64,000 nucleotides of DNA. It comes from Rhodanobacter denitrificans. GTDB lineage: Bacteria; Pseudomonadota; Gammaproteobacteria; Xanthomonadales; Rhodanobacteraceae. The notes under the pieces were generated by a model, which was not told the origin of the DNA, searched no databases, and saw nothing but the letters and a program-made list of their open reading frames with translations. This document shows, in pieces, positions 35,459-44,808 of this stretch; position 1 is the first letter of the stretch, and the number at the start of each line of letters is the position of its first letter. Location: NCBI RefSeq assembly GCF_003335105.1, contig NZ_QFWQ01000002.1:62001-126000 (forward strand), written 5' to 3'. Made by a program: the position numbers and the translations under genes.

Positions 35459-36430
35459 ATGAACACCGGCGCGTTCACGATATCCATCGACTTCGAGCTT
35501 TACTGGGGCGTGCGCGACAAGCGCAGCCTCGATGCTTATCGCGAGCGGCTGGATGGCGCCCGGCAGGCCATTCCCCGCATGCTCGGCCTGTTCGAGCAAC
35601 ATCGGATCCACGTCACCTGGGCGACCGTGGGTTTCCTGTTTTGCCACGACCGCGACGAGGCCCTGTCGGCGGCGCCGTCCGCACGGCCGGGCTACGACAA
35701 CCGCGCGCTCTGCCCATACCGCTACCTGGAACAGTCCACGGATATCGCCGAGCGCTACCACTTCGCGCCCGCCCTGATCGACCTGATCACCGCGACGCCG
35801 CACCAGGAGATAGCGACCCATACCTACTCGCACTATTACTGCCGGGAAGCGGGGCAGACAGCCGCGACGTTCAGCGCCGACCTCGCCGCCGCCCTCCGCA
35901 TGGCAGCGACACGGGGCCTCACCCTGCGCAGCCTGGTGTTTCCCCGCAACCAGTGGCACCCCGACTATCTGGCGATACTGGCGGAACATGGCATCACCGC
36001 CTATCGCGGCAACGAGCACGGCTGGCTGTACGCCGCGACCGACAACGTCGGACAGAACACCGTGCGCCGCATGGGCCGCCTGCTGGACAGCTACATCAAT
36101 CTCAGCGGCCACCACACCTACACACTGGAGAGCCGCGCCGGCGCATCCCCGTTCAACTTTCCGGCCAGCCGTTTCCTGCGCCCCCACGACCGGCGCCTGG
36201 CCTGGCTGGACGGCCTGCGGCTGCGCCGCATCAGGCGTGCCATGCGCCACGCCGCCCGGCACCATGAAATCTTCCATCTGTGGTGGCACCCGCACAATTT
36301 CGGCGTCGACACCGACCGGAACATGCGCTTCCTTGAGCAGGTGATCGAGGAGTTCGAACGCCTGCGCCGCGATGACGGCATGCGCTCGCTGGGCATGGCC
36401 GAACTCGCCGACGAGTTGGCCGCACGATGA
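35459..36430 (+). CDS. Polysaccharide deacetylase family protein (NodB-like)
   Basis: The 323-residue protein begins with the metal-binding strand SIDFELYWG (catalytic Asp) and carries the HxxxH metal pair in ATHTYSHYYC. A third motif, FPRNQWHPDY, is that of the NodB/CE4-type fold. No signal peptide is visible, so it probably acts in the cytoplasm on a nucleotide- or lipid-linked sugar. Its stop overlaps the formyltransferase start (ATGA), so the two are translationally coupled. A deacetylase feeding an N-formyltransferase would suit modification of an amino sugar in a surface glycan; this is inferred. Confidence 0.85.
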   Translation: MNTGAFTISIDFELYWGVRDKRSLDAYRERLDGARQAIPRMLGLFEQHRIHVTWATVGFLFCHDRDEALSAAPSARPGYDNRALCPYRYLEQSTDIAERYHFAPALIDLITATPHQEIATHTYSHYYCREAGQTAATFSADLAAALRMAATRGLTLRSLVFPRNQWHPDYLAILAEHGITAYRGNEHGWLYAATDNVGQNTVRRMGRLLDSYINLSGHHTYTLESRAGASPFNFPASRFLRPHDRRLAWLDGLRLRRIRRAMRHAARHHEIFHLWWHPHNFGVDTDRNMRFLEQVIEEFERLRRDDGMRSLGMAELADELAAR

Positions 36431-37200
36431 GCGGACGGCCCCCACGCATCGCCATGCTGTGCGGCGACGGGCCGTCGTCCTGGTTCATGTACAACGCGCT
36501 GGCCGGCGAGGTGCAGATCCTCGCCGTGGTGGTGGAGCGCAAGCCGTCGGCCCGGGGCATGCTCCGGTACCGGGTGCGCCAGCTGGGTTGGCCCACGGTC
36601 ATCGGCCAGCTTGCCTTCATCGCGTTCAACCGCCTGCTGGTGCGATTCCAGCGCCGTCGCATGGACGAGCTGATCCTCCGCTACGGGCTGCAGGCGGACC
36701 CGCCGCCGGCCGCCATCACCCATCGGGTGCACAGCGTCAACGCCGCGGCTGTGCGGCGGCTGCTCGGGAAGCTCGACATCGATGCGGTCGTGGTGAACGG
36801 CACCCGGATCATTTCGCGTGCCGTGATCGAGTGCATCGACCGCCCCTTCATCAACACCCACGTCGGCATCACCCCGCGTTACCGCGGAGTGCACGGCGGC
36901 TACTGGGCGCTGGTCCACGACGATGCCGAAAACTGCGGCGTCACCGTGCACCTGGTGGACACCGGGGTGGACACCGGCGGCGTGCTGTATCAGCAACGGA
37001 TCCACGTCGGGAGCGGCGACGGCTTCAATACCTATCCGCTGCACCAGCTGGCCGCTGCCATCCCGCTGATGAAGCAGGCCTTGCACGACGTGGTCGACGG
37101 TACCCTCATCCATCGCGACGGGGTCGGCCCCTCCAGGCTCTGGTATCACCCCACCCTCGGCCAGTACCTCAGGTATCGGTTCTCGAAGTCGGTCAAATAG
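36427..37200 (+). CDS. Formyltransferase family protein
   Basis: The 257-residue protein has the 10-formyltetrahydrofolate-transferase fold with the catalytic triad in place: the Asn and His of FINTHVGITP and the Asp of VDTGVDTGG. This motif set is shared by GART, methionyl-tRNA formyltransferase and sugar N-formyltransferases. There is no methionyl-tRNA C-terminal domain and the gene is coupled to a deacetylase, so an amino-sugar formyltransferase is more likely than Fmt. The acceptor is unknown. It overlaps the deacetylase gene by 4 bp. Confidence 0.83.
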   Translation: MSGRPPRIAMLCGDGPSSWFMYNALAGEVQILAVVVERKPSARGMLRYRVRQLGWPTVIGQLAFIAFNRLLVRFQRRRMDELILRYGLQADPPPAAITHRVHSVNAAAVRRLLGKLDIDAVVVNGTRIISRAVIECIDRPFINTHVGITPRYRGVHGGYWALVHDDAENCGVTVHLVDTGVDTGGVLYQQRIHVGSGDGFNTYPLHQLAAAIPLMKQALHDVVDGTLIHRDGVGPSRLWYHPTLGQYLRYRFSKSVK

Positions 37201-37372
37201 AGTCGGCCCGCAGCGCGGCCAGGGCGTGCAGGCCCGCCTTTCCGATATGTGGCCGATGCCCCGGGCCTTTCCCGGGCGTAAGGATCGATGTGGGGCGCCC
37301 GGCGTCGGCCCGCGTCAGCAAACGTGCCGCAATGCGTCAGCTTTTCTTCAAGAGCGACAGTTGTCCGGCGCG

Positions 37373-37612
37373 TTACTGCGAGAAAGCGCCCTGGGAAGGG
37401 CCGCCACTGAACCGCAGATACTGCTGGATCAATGCCTCATGGGTAGCGGCCGCCTGCAACAGTTCCCGCGCCAGCGCTTCCTGCGCGCCGGCGACGTTTG
37501 CCGGTGAGGGCGCCACCGCGGCCGGGGTCGTGCTCGCCACCCGCAACGGGGCCACGGGCTCGGCTGATTCGGAATCGGTCAGATAGTTGATGTCGTAGGC
37601 GAGTTCATTCAT
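37373..37612 (-). CDS. Small hypothetical protein
   Basis: The 79-residue frame starts MNELAYDINYLTD and is followed by a Pro/Ala-rich middle and a predicted amphipathic helix (EALARELLQAAATHEALIQQ). It has no signal peptide, metal motif or family I recognise. An upstream in-frame extension exists but looks non-coding. It is judged real because the N-terminal half is acidic and well balanced in composition and no stronger frame overlaps it. A chance frame remains possible. Confidence 0.45.
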   Translation of the reverse strand: MNELAYDINYLTDSESAEPVAPLRVASTTPAAVAPSPANVAGAQEALARELLQAAATHEALIQQYLRFSGGPSQGAFSQ

Positions 37613-37815
37613 GCGATCGATAAAGCAATAGGCTTGCCAACATCGGCGATTTCGCCCGGGAATACCACGCAGCGCCCATACCACGCGGCCGACGAGGCCA
37701 GTTTCATCGCGTTGCCCGCCGGCGGGCGACTGAAGCCGCGGGCGTCTTGCTGACCGCAGAGGGCGGCTGGAAGGGCGTCCGCTTTTGATCCGGGGGAGCG
37801 GAGCGGCATGCCGGG

Positions 37816-39738
37816 TCAATGACCCGGGCCGCCCTTCGTCGCGGCCAGTTGCAGCCGCAGGATCCGGCGCAGCTCCAGGATCGCCGCGGGCGTTTCCGGC
37901 ACGCTGTGCCACGACGGGATGGCCAGCTCGGAGTCGGCGCCGTCCAGGTGCGCGCTGCGGTACGGCACCACGCCGTCGCTGCTGTCCTGCAGCGCGCCTT
38001 TCGATTCATACACGCCAACGATGGTGTGGTAGTGCACCTGCGGCGAGATCGGCAGGTTCGCTGCGGCGACGATGAACGGATCGGTGTCGCTGAGGTTGTC
38101 GATGCTGTTGGACACGTGCAGCGACGGACCTTCGCTGGAATCGCCGGATTTCAGCAGCTCGGCGATTTCGCCCATTTCCTGCAGCACGGCGACCGGCAGC
38201 CGGATCAGGTTGCCGATCCAGCGCGCGAGGCGGTGCTGGGCGTACGGCGTGCCGCGATGCGGCGCGGCCAGGAACACCGCACGGGTCACCTGCGGCATCG
38301 GGGTGAATTGCAGGTATGGGGCCAGGCGCTGGCGCAACCGCTGGCGTTTCGCCGCCGGCAGGTTCGCGCGCACCGGCAGCACGCTCCACAGCCGCTCGCC
38401 GCTGGAGGACACCAGCAGGCGCGCGATCAAGCCACCCATGCTGTGGCCGATCAGCACCATGTTGTTCGAGGCGCGCGCCTGGCCGGACGGGTCGTAGTGC
38501 TTCAACGTGGCGTCCAGCGCCTTGCGGATGTTGGCCAGGTTCACCGCCACCGGCAGGTTGGTCGGGTAGTAGACCTCCCATACCTGGTAGTTGCGGCGCA
38601 GTTTCTCGTCGCCCATCACCTCGTTGGCCACGTTGATCCACGCTTCAGGGCTGCTGGCCAGGCCGTGCAGCATCACCACCGTGAGCCGGTCGGGATCGTA
38701 GGGCTGCATCAGCAGTACGCGCGGCGTCTTGATGCCGCCCTCGCGGCCCAGCAGCGAGCGGATCGACTGGCTGGCGAAGCCCGAACGCGCCAGCCACACG
38801 CCGTAGGGTGCGGTGAAATTCGCGCCCAGCGGCACCACCCGACCACCCACCGCGACGGTGTCGTCGTGATACGGGTCGCGCACCAGCAGGCGCACCTGCC
38901 GGGTCGCCAGCACCTGGTCCAGCGTGCTGCCCGCGAACACCAGCGCGCCGGTGATCGGGACGTAATCGGGTTCGCGCCATGGCACGGCGGCATCGGCCGT
39001 CTCCCTCGGCGCAACGGCCACGAAGTCGGAACCGAAGCCGTCGCGCCGGTAGACATTGCGCAGGCCTTCGAAGCGCAGGTTCCCCGCGGGGATCAGCTCC
39101 ACCGGCACGCGCGTGCCGCCCGCCAGGCGCACGTCGCTCTGCGGGCGAAGTACGCTCCAGCCGGCCAGCGTGGTCTGCGTCCAGCCCGGATCCAGCCGCG
39201 GCAGTTCCAGGAAGAAGCGACTCATCGCGCGCTGCACGGCCAGGTTGTAGAACCACGTCACCTGCACCTGGCGCAATTCGAACGCGCGCTCGGCGGGCGA
39301 ACGCACGGTGTAGAAGAGATACGCATAGGCGTAGCGCGCGGATTGCAGGTAAGCATCCAGCGTCGGATCGCCCATCGCCGCGTCGCGCCGCGATCGCTCC
39401 GCCTTGAGCGCCCTGCCCAGCCACAGCTCGGCCAGTGCCGAGAGCCGCTGTTCGTCGGTCAGTCCCGTCGAACGGGCGACGGTGTCCGTGCAGGCGGTGA
39501 ATTCGCGCTGGCAATTGTCGGCCGTCAGCGCCACCACGTTGAGCGACTGCACGGTGCGATCGCTCAGCCGGTTGGCAACGATCACGTCGGCACGCCGCTG
39601 GCTCACGTAATCGTTGGTGTTGACGTGGCTCACCCCGACCATCGCGCAGGCGTCGAGGCCGAGCAGCCCGATGATGGCGATGCAGCGCGCTGCCCAGGCG
39701 CAGGTTCCGGCCTTCATCTGCAGCGGTCCCATCGGCAT
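37816..39738 (-). CDS. Lipoprotein alpha/beta-hydrolase (esterase/lipase-like)
   Basis: The protein of about 640 residues has a short N-terminus and hydrophobic stretch ending in LDAC (C31 as possible lipidation site). A long N-terminal region of unknown fold follows, then an alpha/beta-hydrolase domain with the nucleophile elbow GHSMGG (S433), preceded by the oxyanion-type VVMLHGLASSPEAW. A C-terminal Asp and His region (SWHSVPETP near the end) could complete the triad. It is probably membrane-attached facing the periplasm, but the substrate is unknown. ATGs at 39738, 39732 and 39717 are alternative starts. It is divergent from the DUF4105 gene, sharing a 113-bp promoter region. Confidence 0.82.
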   Translation of the reverse strand: MPMGPLQMKAGTCAWAARCIAIIGLLGLDACAMVGVSHVNTNDYVSQRRADVIVANRLSDRTVQSLNVVALTADNCQREFTACTDTVARSTGLTDEQRLSALAELWLGRALKAERSRRDAAMGDPTLDAYLQSARYAYAYLFYTVRSPAERAFELRQVQVTWFYNLAVQRAMSRFFLELPRLDPGWTQTTLAGWSVLRPQSDVRLAGGTRVPVELIPAGNLRFEGLRNVYRRDGFGSDFVAVAPRETADAAVPWREPDYVPITGALVFAGSTLDQVLATRQVRLLVRDPYHDDTVAVGGRVVPLGANFTAPYGVWLARSGFASQSIRSLLGREGGIKTPRVLLMQPYDPDRLTVVMLHGLASSPEAWINVANEVMGDEKLRRNYQVWEVYYPTNLPVAVNLANIRKALDATLKHYDPSGQARASNNMVLIGHSMGGLIARLLVSSSGERLWSVLPVRANLPAAKRQRLRQRLAPYLQFTPMPQVTRAVFLAAPHRGTPYAQHRLARWIGNLIRLPVAVLQEMGEIAELLKSGDSSEGPSLHVSNSIDNLSDTDPFIVAAANLPISPQVHYHTIVGVYESKGALQDSSDGVVPYRSAHLDGADSELAIPSWHSVPETPAAILELRRILRLQLAATKGGPGH

Positions 39739-39851
39739 CTTGTCCCGAGCCTGGCGGTGCGGGGATTGTAGCCGCCGCCTCGGGAGCCCGGCATTGTCAC
39801 GCCGCAGGCAAAGCTGCAGGCTTGCGGCATGGACAAATGCCCGGAAACGAG

Positions 39852-40856
39852 ATGACCAGGAAGCACGGGGTGATCGGCAGGGCGGCACTCTTCGCGGTGG
39901 TGTGGCTCGCCAGCTTCGTCTCCGGTGCATGGGGCGCCATGGCGCTGTGGTACCAGCTGCCCGGCAACGCGACCGTGCGCACGCTCGGCGGCACGCTGTG
40001 GGCGCTTGCCGTGATCGCCCTGGCCGCATTCGCCATCGTCCGCCGCAGCTGGCTTCCGCTGGGCGCCTACGCGGCGATGTACGCGCTGCTGCTGCTGTGG
40101 TGGGCGAGCATCTCGCCGTCCGGCATGCGGGTCTGGGCCGACGACGTCGCGCGACAGTTCACCGGCACGGTGAGCGGCAGCGAAGTCACCCTCGACAACG
40201 TGCGCGACTTCGACTGGCGCAGCGACGACGACTACGACGCGCGCTGGGAAACCCGCCACTACGACCTGGACCACCTCGCCTCGGCCGACGCGGTGCTGTC
40301 GTACTGGGGCAGCCGGGCGATCGCCCACGCGATGATCTCGTTCGGCTTCGACGACGGCAGCCGCGTGGTCTTCTCGGTGGAGATCCGACGGCAGCGCGGC
40401 GAGCAGTATTCGCCGATCGGCGGCTTCTTCAAGCAGTTCGAGACGGTGCTGGTGGCCGCCGACGAACACGACATCATCCGCGTGCGCACCAACGTGCGCG
40501 GCGAGGACGATTACCTGTATCCGCTGCGCATGGACAAGGCGGCCATGCGTGCGCTGTTCCTCTCCTATGTGCAGGCGGCGAACACGCTCGCCGGCAGGCC
40601 GGCGTTCTACAACACGATCACCTCGAACTGCACCACGATCGTCTACCGCATGGCCCGACAGATCGAGCCCGGACTGCCGTGGGACATCCGCCTGCTGCTG
40701 ACCGGCTACCTGCCGGACTACCTGCACGACGTGGGTGCGGTGGATCGCAACGTGCCGCCCGACGAGCTGCGCCGCCGCGGCCGCATCACCGAACGGGCGC
40801 GAAACACGGCGGCGGGGGCCGACGACTTCTCCCGCGCGATCCGTGCCGGCGGCTGA
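39852..40856 (+). CDS. DUF4105 membrane protein (Lnb N-terminal-like periplasmic domain)
   Basis: The 334-residue protein has three N-terminal membrane helices (within the first 95 residues) followed by a soluble domain of the DUF4105 type. Conserved YWGSRAIAHAMISF and SNCTTIVYRM segments, with a likely nucleophilic Cys and a His, suggest an NlpC/P60-like or acyl-processing fold. The domain is related to the N-terminus of lacto-N-biosidase. Its function is unknown. I chose the ATG at 39852 because GGAAACG precedes it; starts at 39822 (TTG) and 39837 are possible. Confidence 0.83.
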   Translation: MTRKHGVIGRAALFAVVWLASFVSGAWGAMALWYQLPGNATVRTLGGTLWALAVIALAAFAIVRRSWLPLGAYAAMYALLLLWWASISPSGMRVWADDVARQFTGTVSGSEVTLDNVRDFDWRSDDDYDARWETRHYDLDHLASADAVLSYWGSRAIAHAMISFGFDDGSRVVFSVEIRRQRGEQYSPIGGFFKQFETVLVAADEHDIIRVRTNVRGEDDYLYPLRMDKAAMRALFLSYVQAANTLAGRPAFYNTITSNCTTIVYRMARQIEPGLPWDIRLLLTGYLPDYLHDVGAVDRNVPPDELRRRGRITERARNTAAGADDFSRAIRAGG

Positions 40857-40951
40857 GAGCTTCCTCCACGTGGGCGGCACCTCGCATCGACGCCGGAGGG
40901 CCACACGGACGGATCGCCGTGACACCGCGCCCGTACGCTACGTCGCGGCCC

Positions 40952-42391
40952 TCAGCCCGCCAGCGCGAAGCGGGTCACCCGCGTGGCCGGATCGGCCTCG
41001 ACCAGGGTCACCTTGACGTCGGCGCCGAGTGGCAGGCCGGACGTGCCCGAGACGCCGGCCTCGATCGCCGGGTCGCGCACGATCACCGTACCCTTGTCGG
41101 GATCGTCGTGGGCGACCTCGACGATCGCCCCCTCGAACACCTCGCCCACGCGCGGCGCCAGCACGGCGGCTTCGGCCAGGTTCAGCACCGCCCGTTCGTA
41201 CTGGCTCGCACGGTGGCCGGAAGCCTGCATGGTGGCCGGCAGGCCCGGCAACGCGGCCAGCGCCCAGTCCGGCACCGACTGCTTCGCGCACAGCGCCACG
41301 CAGACCTCGCCGGTGTAGCGGTCGACCAGCCGGCGCAGCGGCGCCGTGGCGTGGGTGTACTGCGCGGCCAGTGCCGAGTGCGTCGATTGCGCCGGCAGCG
41401 TGCCGTCGAACGCCGCGTAGCCGGCCCCGCGCAACAGGCTGGTGCAGGCGGTCAGCATCGCCACGTGGAGATCCTTCGAGGGATCCAGCGAACGGATGAA
41501 TCCCGGGTAATCCAGCCCGGGCGGCCAGTCGATGCCAAGTACCCGCGCGGTGACGCGCAGGTGCTCGATCGCGTGCGGATCGGGCGGCGGCAGGGTGCGC
41601 AGCAGGCCCACCTTCGCCTGCACCATCAGGTACGCCGCGGCCATCCCGGTCAGCAGCGAGATCTGCTCGTTCCAGTCCTCCAGCGGCAACCGCGCGCGGA
41701 ACGCCAGCACCCAGCGGTCGTCGACCACGCTGACCTCCTGCTCCGGCAGCGGCAGGCTGACGCCGCCGCGCGACTGCTCGCGCTTGCGGCGCAGCTCGCC
41801 GATCTCGCGCAGCACCGCCCACATCGGCTCGGCCGTGCCGGCGTCGATGCGCTGCTGCACGCCGGCGTAGTCCAGCCGCGCGCGGCTGGTCACCCGCGCG
41901 CGCCGCACGTCGACGGCGACGCCTTCGCCGGAAGGGTCCAGCTCCATCGTCCACAGCAGCGCCGGGCGCAGTTGCCCGGGCAGCAGCGAGGCGGCGCCTT
42001 CGGACAAGACCTTCGGGTGCAACGGTATCCGGGCATCCGCGCCGTACAGCGTCTCGCCGCGGCGATGCGCCTCGAGGTCGAGCGGATCGCCGGGGCTGAC
42101 GAACGCGGCGACGTCGGCGATCGCGTAATGCACGCGGTAGCCGCCGTCGGTGCGCTCGACGTGCAACGCCTGGTCCAGGTCCATCGAGCCGGCCGGGTCG
42201 ATGGTGACCAGCGCGATGTCGCTCCGGTCCAGTTCCGGCAGGCGCGGATTCGCCGCGGCCTTCGCCGCCGCGGCCTCGACCTCCGGCGGGAACGCCATCG
42301 GCAGCTTCAGCTCGGTCTGGATGTCGCGCATGCCCTGCGCGATCACGGCGTTGCCGGCGGGCTGGATGTGCAGGCGGCGGGTGGTCGACAT
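40952..42391 (-). CDS. RNB-domain ribonuclease (RNase II family)
   Basis: The 479-residue protein is mainly an RNB catalytic domain with the acidic cluster IDPAGSMDLDQAL. D65, D71 and D73 match the metal-binding aspartates, but the fourth position (Asp in E. coli RNase II) is Gln74, a variant I also associate with RNB proteins of other bacteria. A short C-terminal S1/OB-like segment is present; N-terminal cold-shock domains are missing or reduced. It should degrade RNA 3' to 5'. It is divergent from the GNAT gene. Confidence 0.86.
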   Translation of the reverse strand: MSTTRRLHIQPAGNAVIAQGMRDIQTELKLPMAFPPEVEAAAAKAAANPRLPELDRSDIALVTIDPAGSMDLDQALHVERTDGGYRVHYAIADVAAFVSPGDPLDLEAHRRGETLYGADARIPLHPKVLSEGAASLLPGQLRPALLWTMELDPSGEGVAVDVRRARVTSRARLDYAGVQQRIDAGTAEPMWAVLREIGELRRKREQSRGGVSLPLPEQEVSVVDDRWVLAFRARLPLEDWNEQISLLTGMAAAYLMVQAKVGLLRTLPPPDPHAIEHLRVTARVLGIDWPPGLDYPGFIRSLDPSKDLHVAMLTACTSLLRGAGYAAFDGTLPAQSTHSALAAQYTHATAPLRRLVDRYTGEVCVALCAKQSVPDWALAALPGLPATMQASGHRASQYERAVLNLAEAAVLAPRVGEVFEGAIVEVAHDDPDKGTVIVRDPAIEAGVSGTSGLPLGADVKVTLVEADPATRVTRFALAG

Positions 42392-42536
42392 GGATGATCC
42401 TCGCTGGCGGTCGGCAAGCCGGGCCGGAGCGCGCCCCTCGCACCGTCCGGAATATACACGTGCCGGGCAGGGCTACCGAAGTGGGCGCGCAAGGTGTAGA
42501 AACAGCGGCGTCACCATCCAGTCTCCGCCCGATCCG

Positions 42537-43010
42537 ATGACCGACACGACGCTGCTGATCCGCCTGGCCGAGGACGACGACGATTTCATCCTCTCGCTGA
42601 CCTCGCGTTTCGTGGATTTCACCCTGCCGCCATGGCGGCGACGGCACGAGTGCGTGGAAGGCATCCGCAAGGACCTGCTGCGGCACCTCGAGGACCAGCC
42701 GGCGAACAGCTTCCTGTTCGTGGCGGAGGACGCGGACGGCGAACGGGTCGGTTTCATCCACCTGCAGCGCACCGCGGATTTCTTCACCGGACGCAGCAAT
42801 TGCCACATCTCCGACCTGGCGGTGGCGCCGCACCGGGAAGGCGACGGCGTCGGGCGGGCGCTGCTGGCGCACGCCGAAGCGTGGGCGCGCGAGCATCAAT
42901 GCCAGCTGGTGACGCTGGCGGTGTTCCCCGGCAACGAGCGCGCCCGCGCGCTGTACGAAGCAAGCGGCTACGCCACCGACCTGCTGCGGCTGGCCAAGCC
43001 GGTACGCTGA
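42537..43010 (+). CDS. GNAT-family N-acetyltransferase
   Basis: The 157-residue protein has the GNAT fold with motif A (HISDLAVAPHREGDGVGRAL) containing the acetyl-CoA pyrophosphate-binding R/Q-x-x-G-x-G/A-type loop. Motif B follows (LAVFPGNERARALYEASGY). The acceptor is unknown. The ATG at 42537 starts MTDTTLLIRLAEDDD. It is closed by a 19-bp-stem terminator, so it is likely a single-gene unit. Confidence 0.88.
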   Translation: MTDTTLLIRLAEDDDDFILSLTSRFVDFTLPPWRRRHECVEGIRKDLLRHLEDQPANSFLFVAEDADGERVGFIHLQRTADFFTGRSNCHISDLAVAPHREGDGVGRALLAHAEAWAREHQCQLVTLAVFPGNERARALYEASGYATDLLRLAKPVR

Positions 43011-43012
43011 AG

Positions 43013-43054
43013 CCACAACGAAAAAGCCGCCCGGAGGCGGCTTTTTCGTTGTGG
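43013..43054. terminator. Bidirectional terminator between the GNAT and SapC-like genes
   Basis: Perfect 19-bp arms (CCACAACGAAAAAGCCGCC and its complement) and a 4-nt loop CGGA. The A5/T5 runs inside the stem base serve both the plus-strand GNAT gene and the minus-strand SapC-like gene that converge on it. Confidence 0.88.
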
Positions 43055-43073
43055 ACGGGTGGTAGCCGCGCGG

Positions 43074-43853
43074 TCAGTTCGTCGCGCCGGCAGCCGCCTC
43101 GGCCTCCTCGCGCACGTCGAGGCGACGGGCCAGGCGGTCGATGTTGGTCAGCGACAGCAGGTGGGCGTAGACCCAGCCGAGCACGCCTTCGCGCAGGAAC
43201 TCCTGGGTGGTCTTCTCGTCCAGCTCGCGCAGCTTCTGCTCGTTGATCACGAACAGGCCGTTGAGGTTGATCGAGCGGCCCTGCTGGCCGTCCTTGCCTT
43301 CCTTCTGCAGCTGGACATTGCGCGCCTCAAGCAGGTCGTGCTTGACCAGCTGTTCCATGAACCACTTGGTGCGCGCCACGTTCTGCTGGAACTCGCCGAG
43401 GAAACCCACGGCGTTCGTCAGCAGCTCGCTGTCAGTGCCGTCTTCCTGGAACAGGCGCTGGCCTTCGCTGTCGCTGAAGCCTTCGTACTGCTCGTCGAGG
43501 AACACGGTGAAATCGTCACCGTCCTGCCCGGCCGGCTTCTCGGCCAGCACGAACGGATAGCGCCGCACGAAGGCCGGGATGTAGGTATCCGGCGCCCACT
43601 GGCCGTTCGCGTCGACGTACAGGTTCTCGTTCTGGCGCAGGCCGAGCAGCGCGATCGGGCCGGCGTCGGCCACGCCGGTGCCGGCGAACAGGATCAGCAG
43701 GTCGCGCGCGGCGATGCCGAACTCCACGCCGGTCAGCGGCACCGAATGCGCGTTCATCGCGAACTTCACGTTCGGCACGGCCTTCATGCGCAGGTTTTTG
43801 TGATCGTTGCGATTGAGCGGCACCGGACGCTCGTAGAAAAGGACTTCAGCCAC
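43074..43853 (-). CDS. SapC-like protein
   Basis: The 259-residue protein matches the SapC family named after a Campylobacter surface-layer locus. It has the recurrent N-terminal VPLNRNDHKNLR, a middle segment PAFVRRYPFVLAEK and a C-terminal ELDEKTTQEFL region. It has no signal peptide. Family members sit near varied genes in proteobacteria, often TonB-dependent-receptor or tryptophan-halogenase loci, and their function is unknown. Here no S-layer protein is nearby, so the name should not be read as a function. Confidence 0.85.
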   Translation of the reverse strand: MAEVLFYERPVPLNRNDHKNLRMKAVPNVKFAMNAHSVPLTGVEFGIAARDLLILFAGTGVADAGPIALLGLRQNENLYVDANGQWAPDTYIPAFVRRYPFVLAEKPAGQDGDDFTVFLDEQYEGFSDSEGQRLFQEDGTDSELLTNAVGFLGEFQQNVARTKWFMEQLVKHDLLEARNVQLQKEGKDGQQGRSINLNGLFVINEQKLRELDEKTTQEFLREGVLGWVYAHLLSLTNIDRLARRLDVREEAEAAAGATN

Positions 43854-44093
43854 GTTGTCTACCTCTGCCGCCGCCGTGCCGGGTCACCACCGGAGCGCCC
43901 CTACCAAACCCGGCGTCGGATCTGTGTTGACTGCCGATCATATCAGCGCCCGCCGGCGGCGGCGACTGCCCGTCCGCGACGCCCTGCCCCATCTGCATGC
44001 GAATTGCAACGGAATTGTTCTATGCTGGCCCCAGACAAGCATTCCCGCATTGCCGAAACGCTCTTTCGAAGCCCTGGCTGAAGGACGATTTAC

Positions 44094-44705
44094 ATGCTGA
44101 TGGAAGTGCCAAGTCGGGCCGACCTCAACGCGACCCGCGTGTTGTCGCTGGACGCCGCCGGCCGCATCCTCGACTGGATCAGCTGGCAGGAGGCGGTGTG
44201 CCTCTATGTCCGTGACGCCGTCGCCTGGACGCTCGGCGACCCCTGCCTCACCGTGCACGGCGGCCACAACCGGCTGCTCGGCACGCAAAGCCGGATGCAC
44301 CTGCACCCGATCATCGCAAGCACCGGCCACTGCCGCGAACACGCGATCGACCCTGCCCCGGCCCTGACCAACACCGCCTTGTTCGCGCGCGACCGCCACA
44401 TCTGCCTGTACTGCGGCGACCACTTCACCCGCGCCGAGCTGACCCGCGACCACGTGCTGCCGATCTCCAAGCGCGGCCGGGACGAGTGGGAGAACGTGGT
44501 CAGCGCCTGCCTCGCCTGCAACCTGAAGAAGAGCAACCGTACCCCGCAGGAAGCCGACATGCCGCTGCTGGCGGTGCCGTACCGGCCGAGCTGGGTGGAG
44601 CACCTGATCCTGTCCAACCGCAACATCCTGGCCGACCAGATGGAATTCCTGGTGAGCCGGCTGCCGCGCGACCGCCGTTCGATGAACGTGCCGGTGGCGG
44701 CCTGA
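44094..44705 (+). CDS. HNH endonuclease
   Basis: The 203-residue protein has a C-terminal-half HNH nuclease domain with zinc-binding CxxC pairs (CLYCG and CLACN). The catalytic [18 protein letters not shown] core is also present. The N-terminal 90 residues are unassigned. Stand-alone HNH proteins of this type are common single genes in proteobacteria and cut DNA by a metal-dependent mechanism. No mobile-element, restriction or phage neighbours are present. A ribosome-binding AAGGA precedes the start by about 9 bases. Confidence 0.87.
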   Translation: MLMEVPSRADLNATRVLSLDAAGRILDWISWQEAVCLYVRDAVAWTLGDPCLTVHGGHNRLLGTQSRMHLHPIIASTGHCREHAIDPAPALTNTALFARDRHICLYCGDHFTRAELTRDHVLPISKRGRDEWENVVSACLACNLKKSNRTPQEADMPLLAVPYRPSWVEHLILSNRNILADQMEFLVSRLPRDRRSMNVPVAA

Positions 44706-44808
44706 ATCCAGCCGGCGGCGCGCACGACACGGTTCCGCCCGCGCGCTGCCACGCTCCGTTCACCTGCCCACCCTTGCCCCGGCCCCGCACTGGGCCAACA
44801 ATAGGCAG

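Noticed and set aside
43074-43853. SapC-like gene as evidence for an S-layer
   Set aside because: The family name comes from one locus; members are common without S-layers, and no S-layer protein or secretion genes are nearby.
44094-44705. HNH nuclease as part of a mobile element or restriction system
   Set aside because: No integrase, methylase, phage or inverted terminal repeats flank it; it lies between ordinary chromosomal genes.
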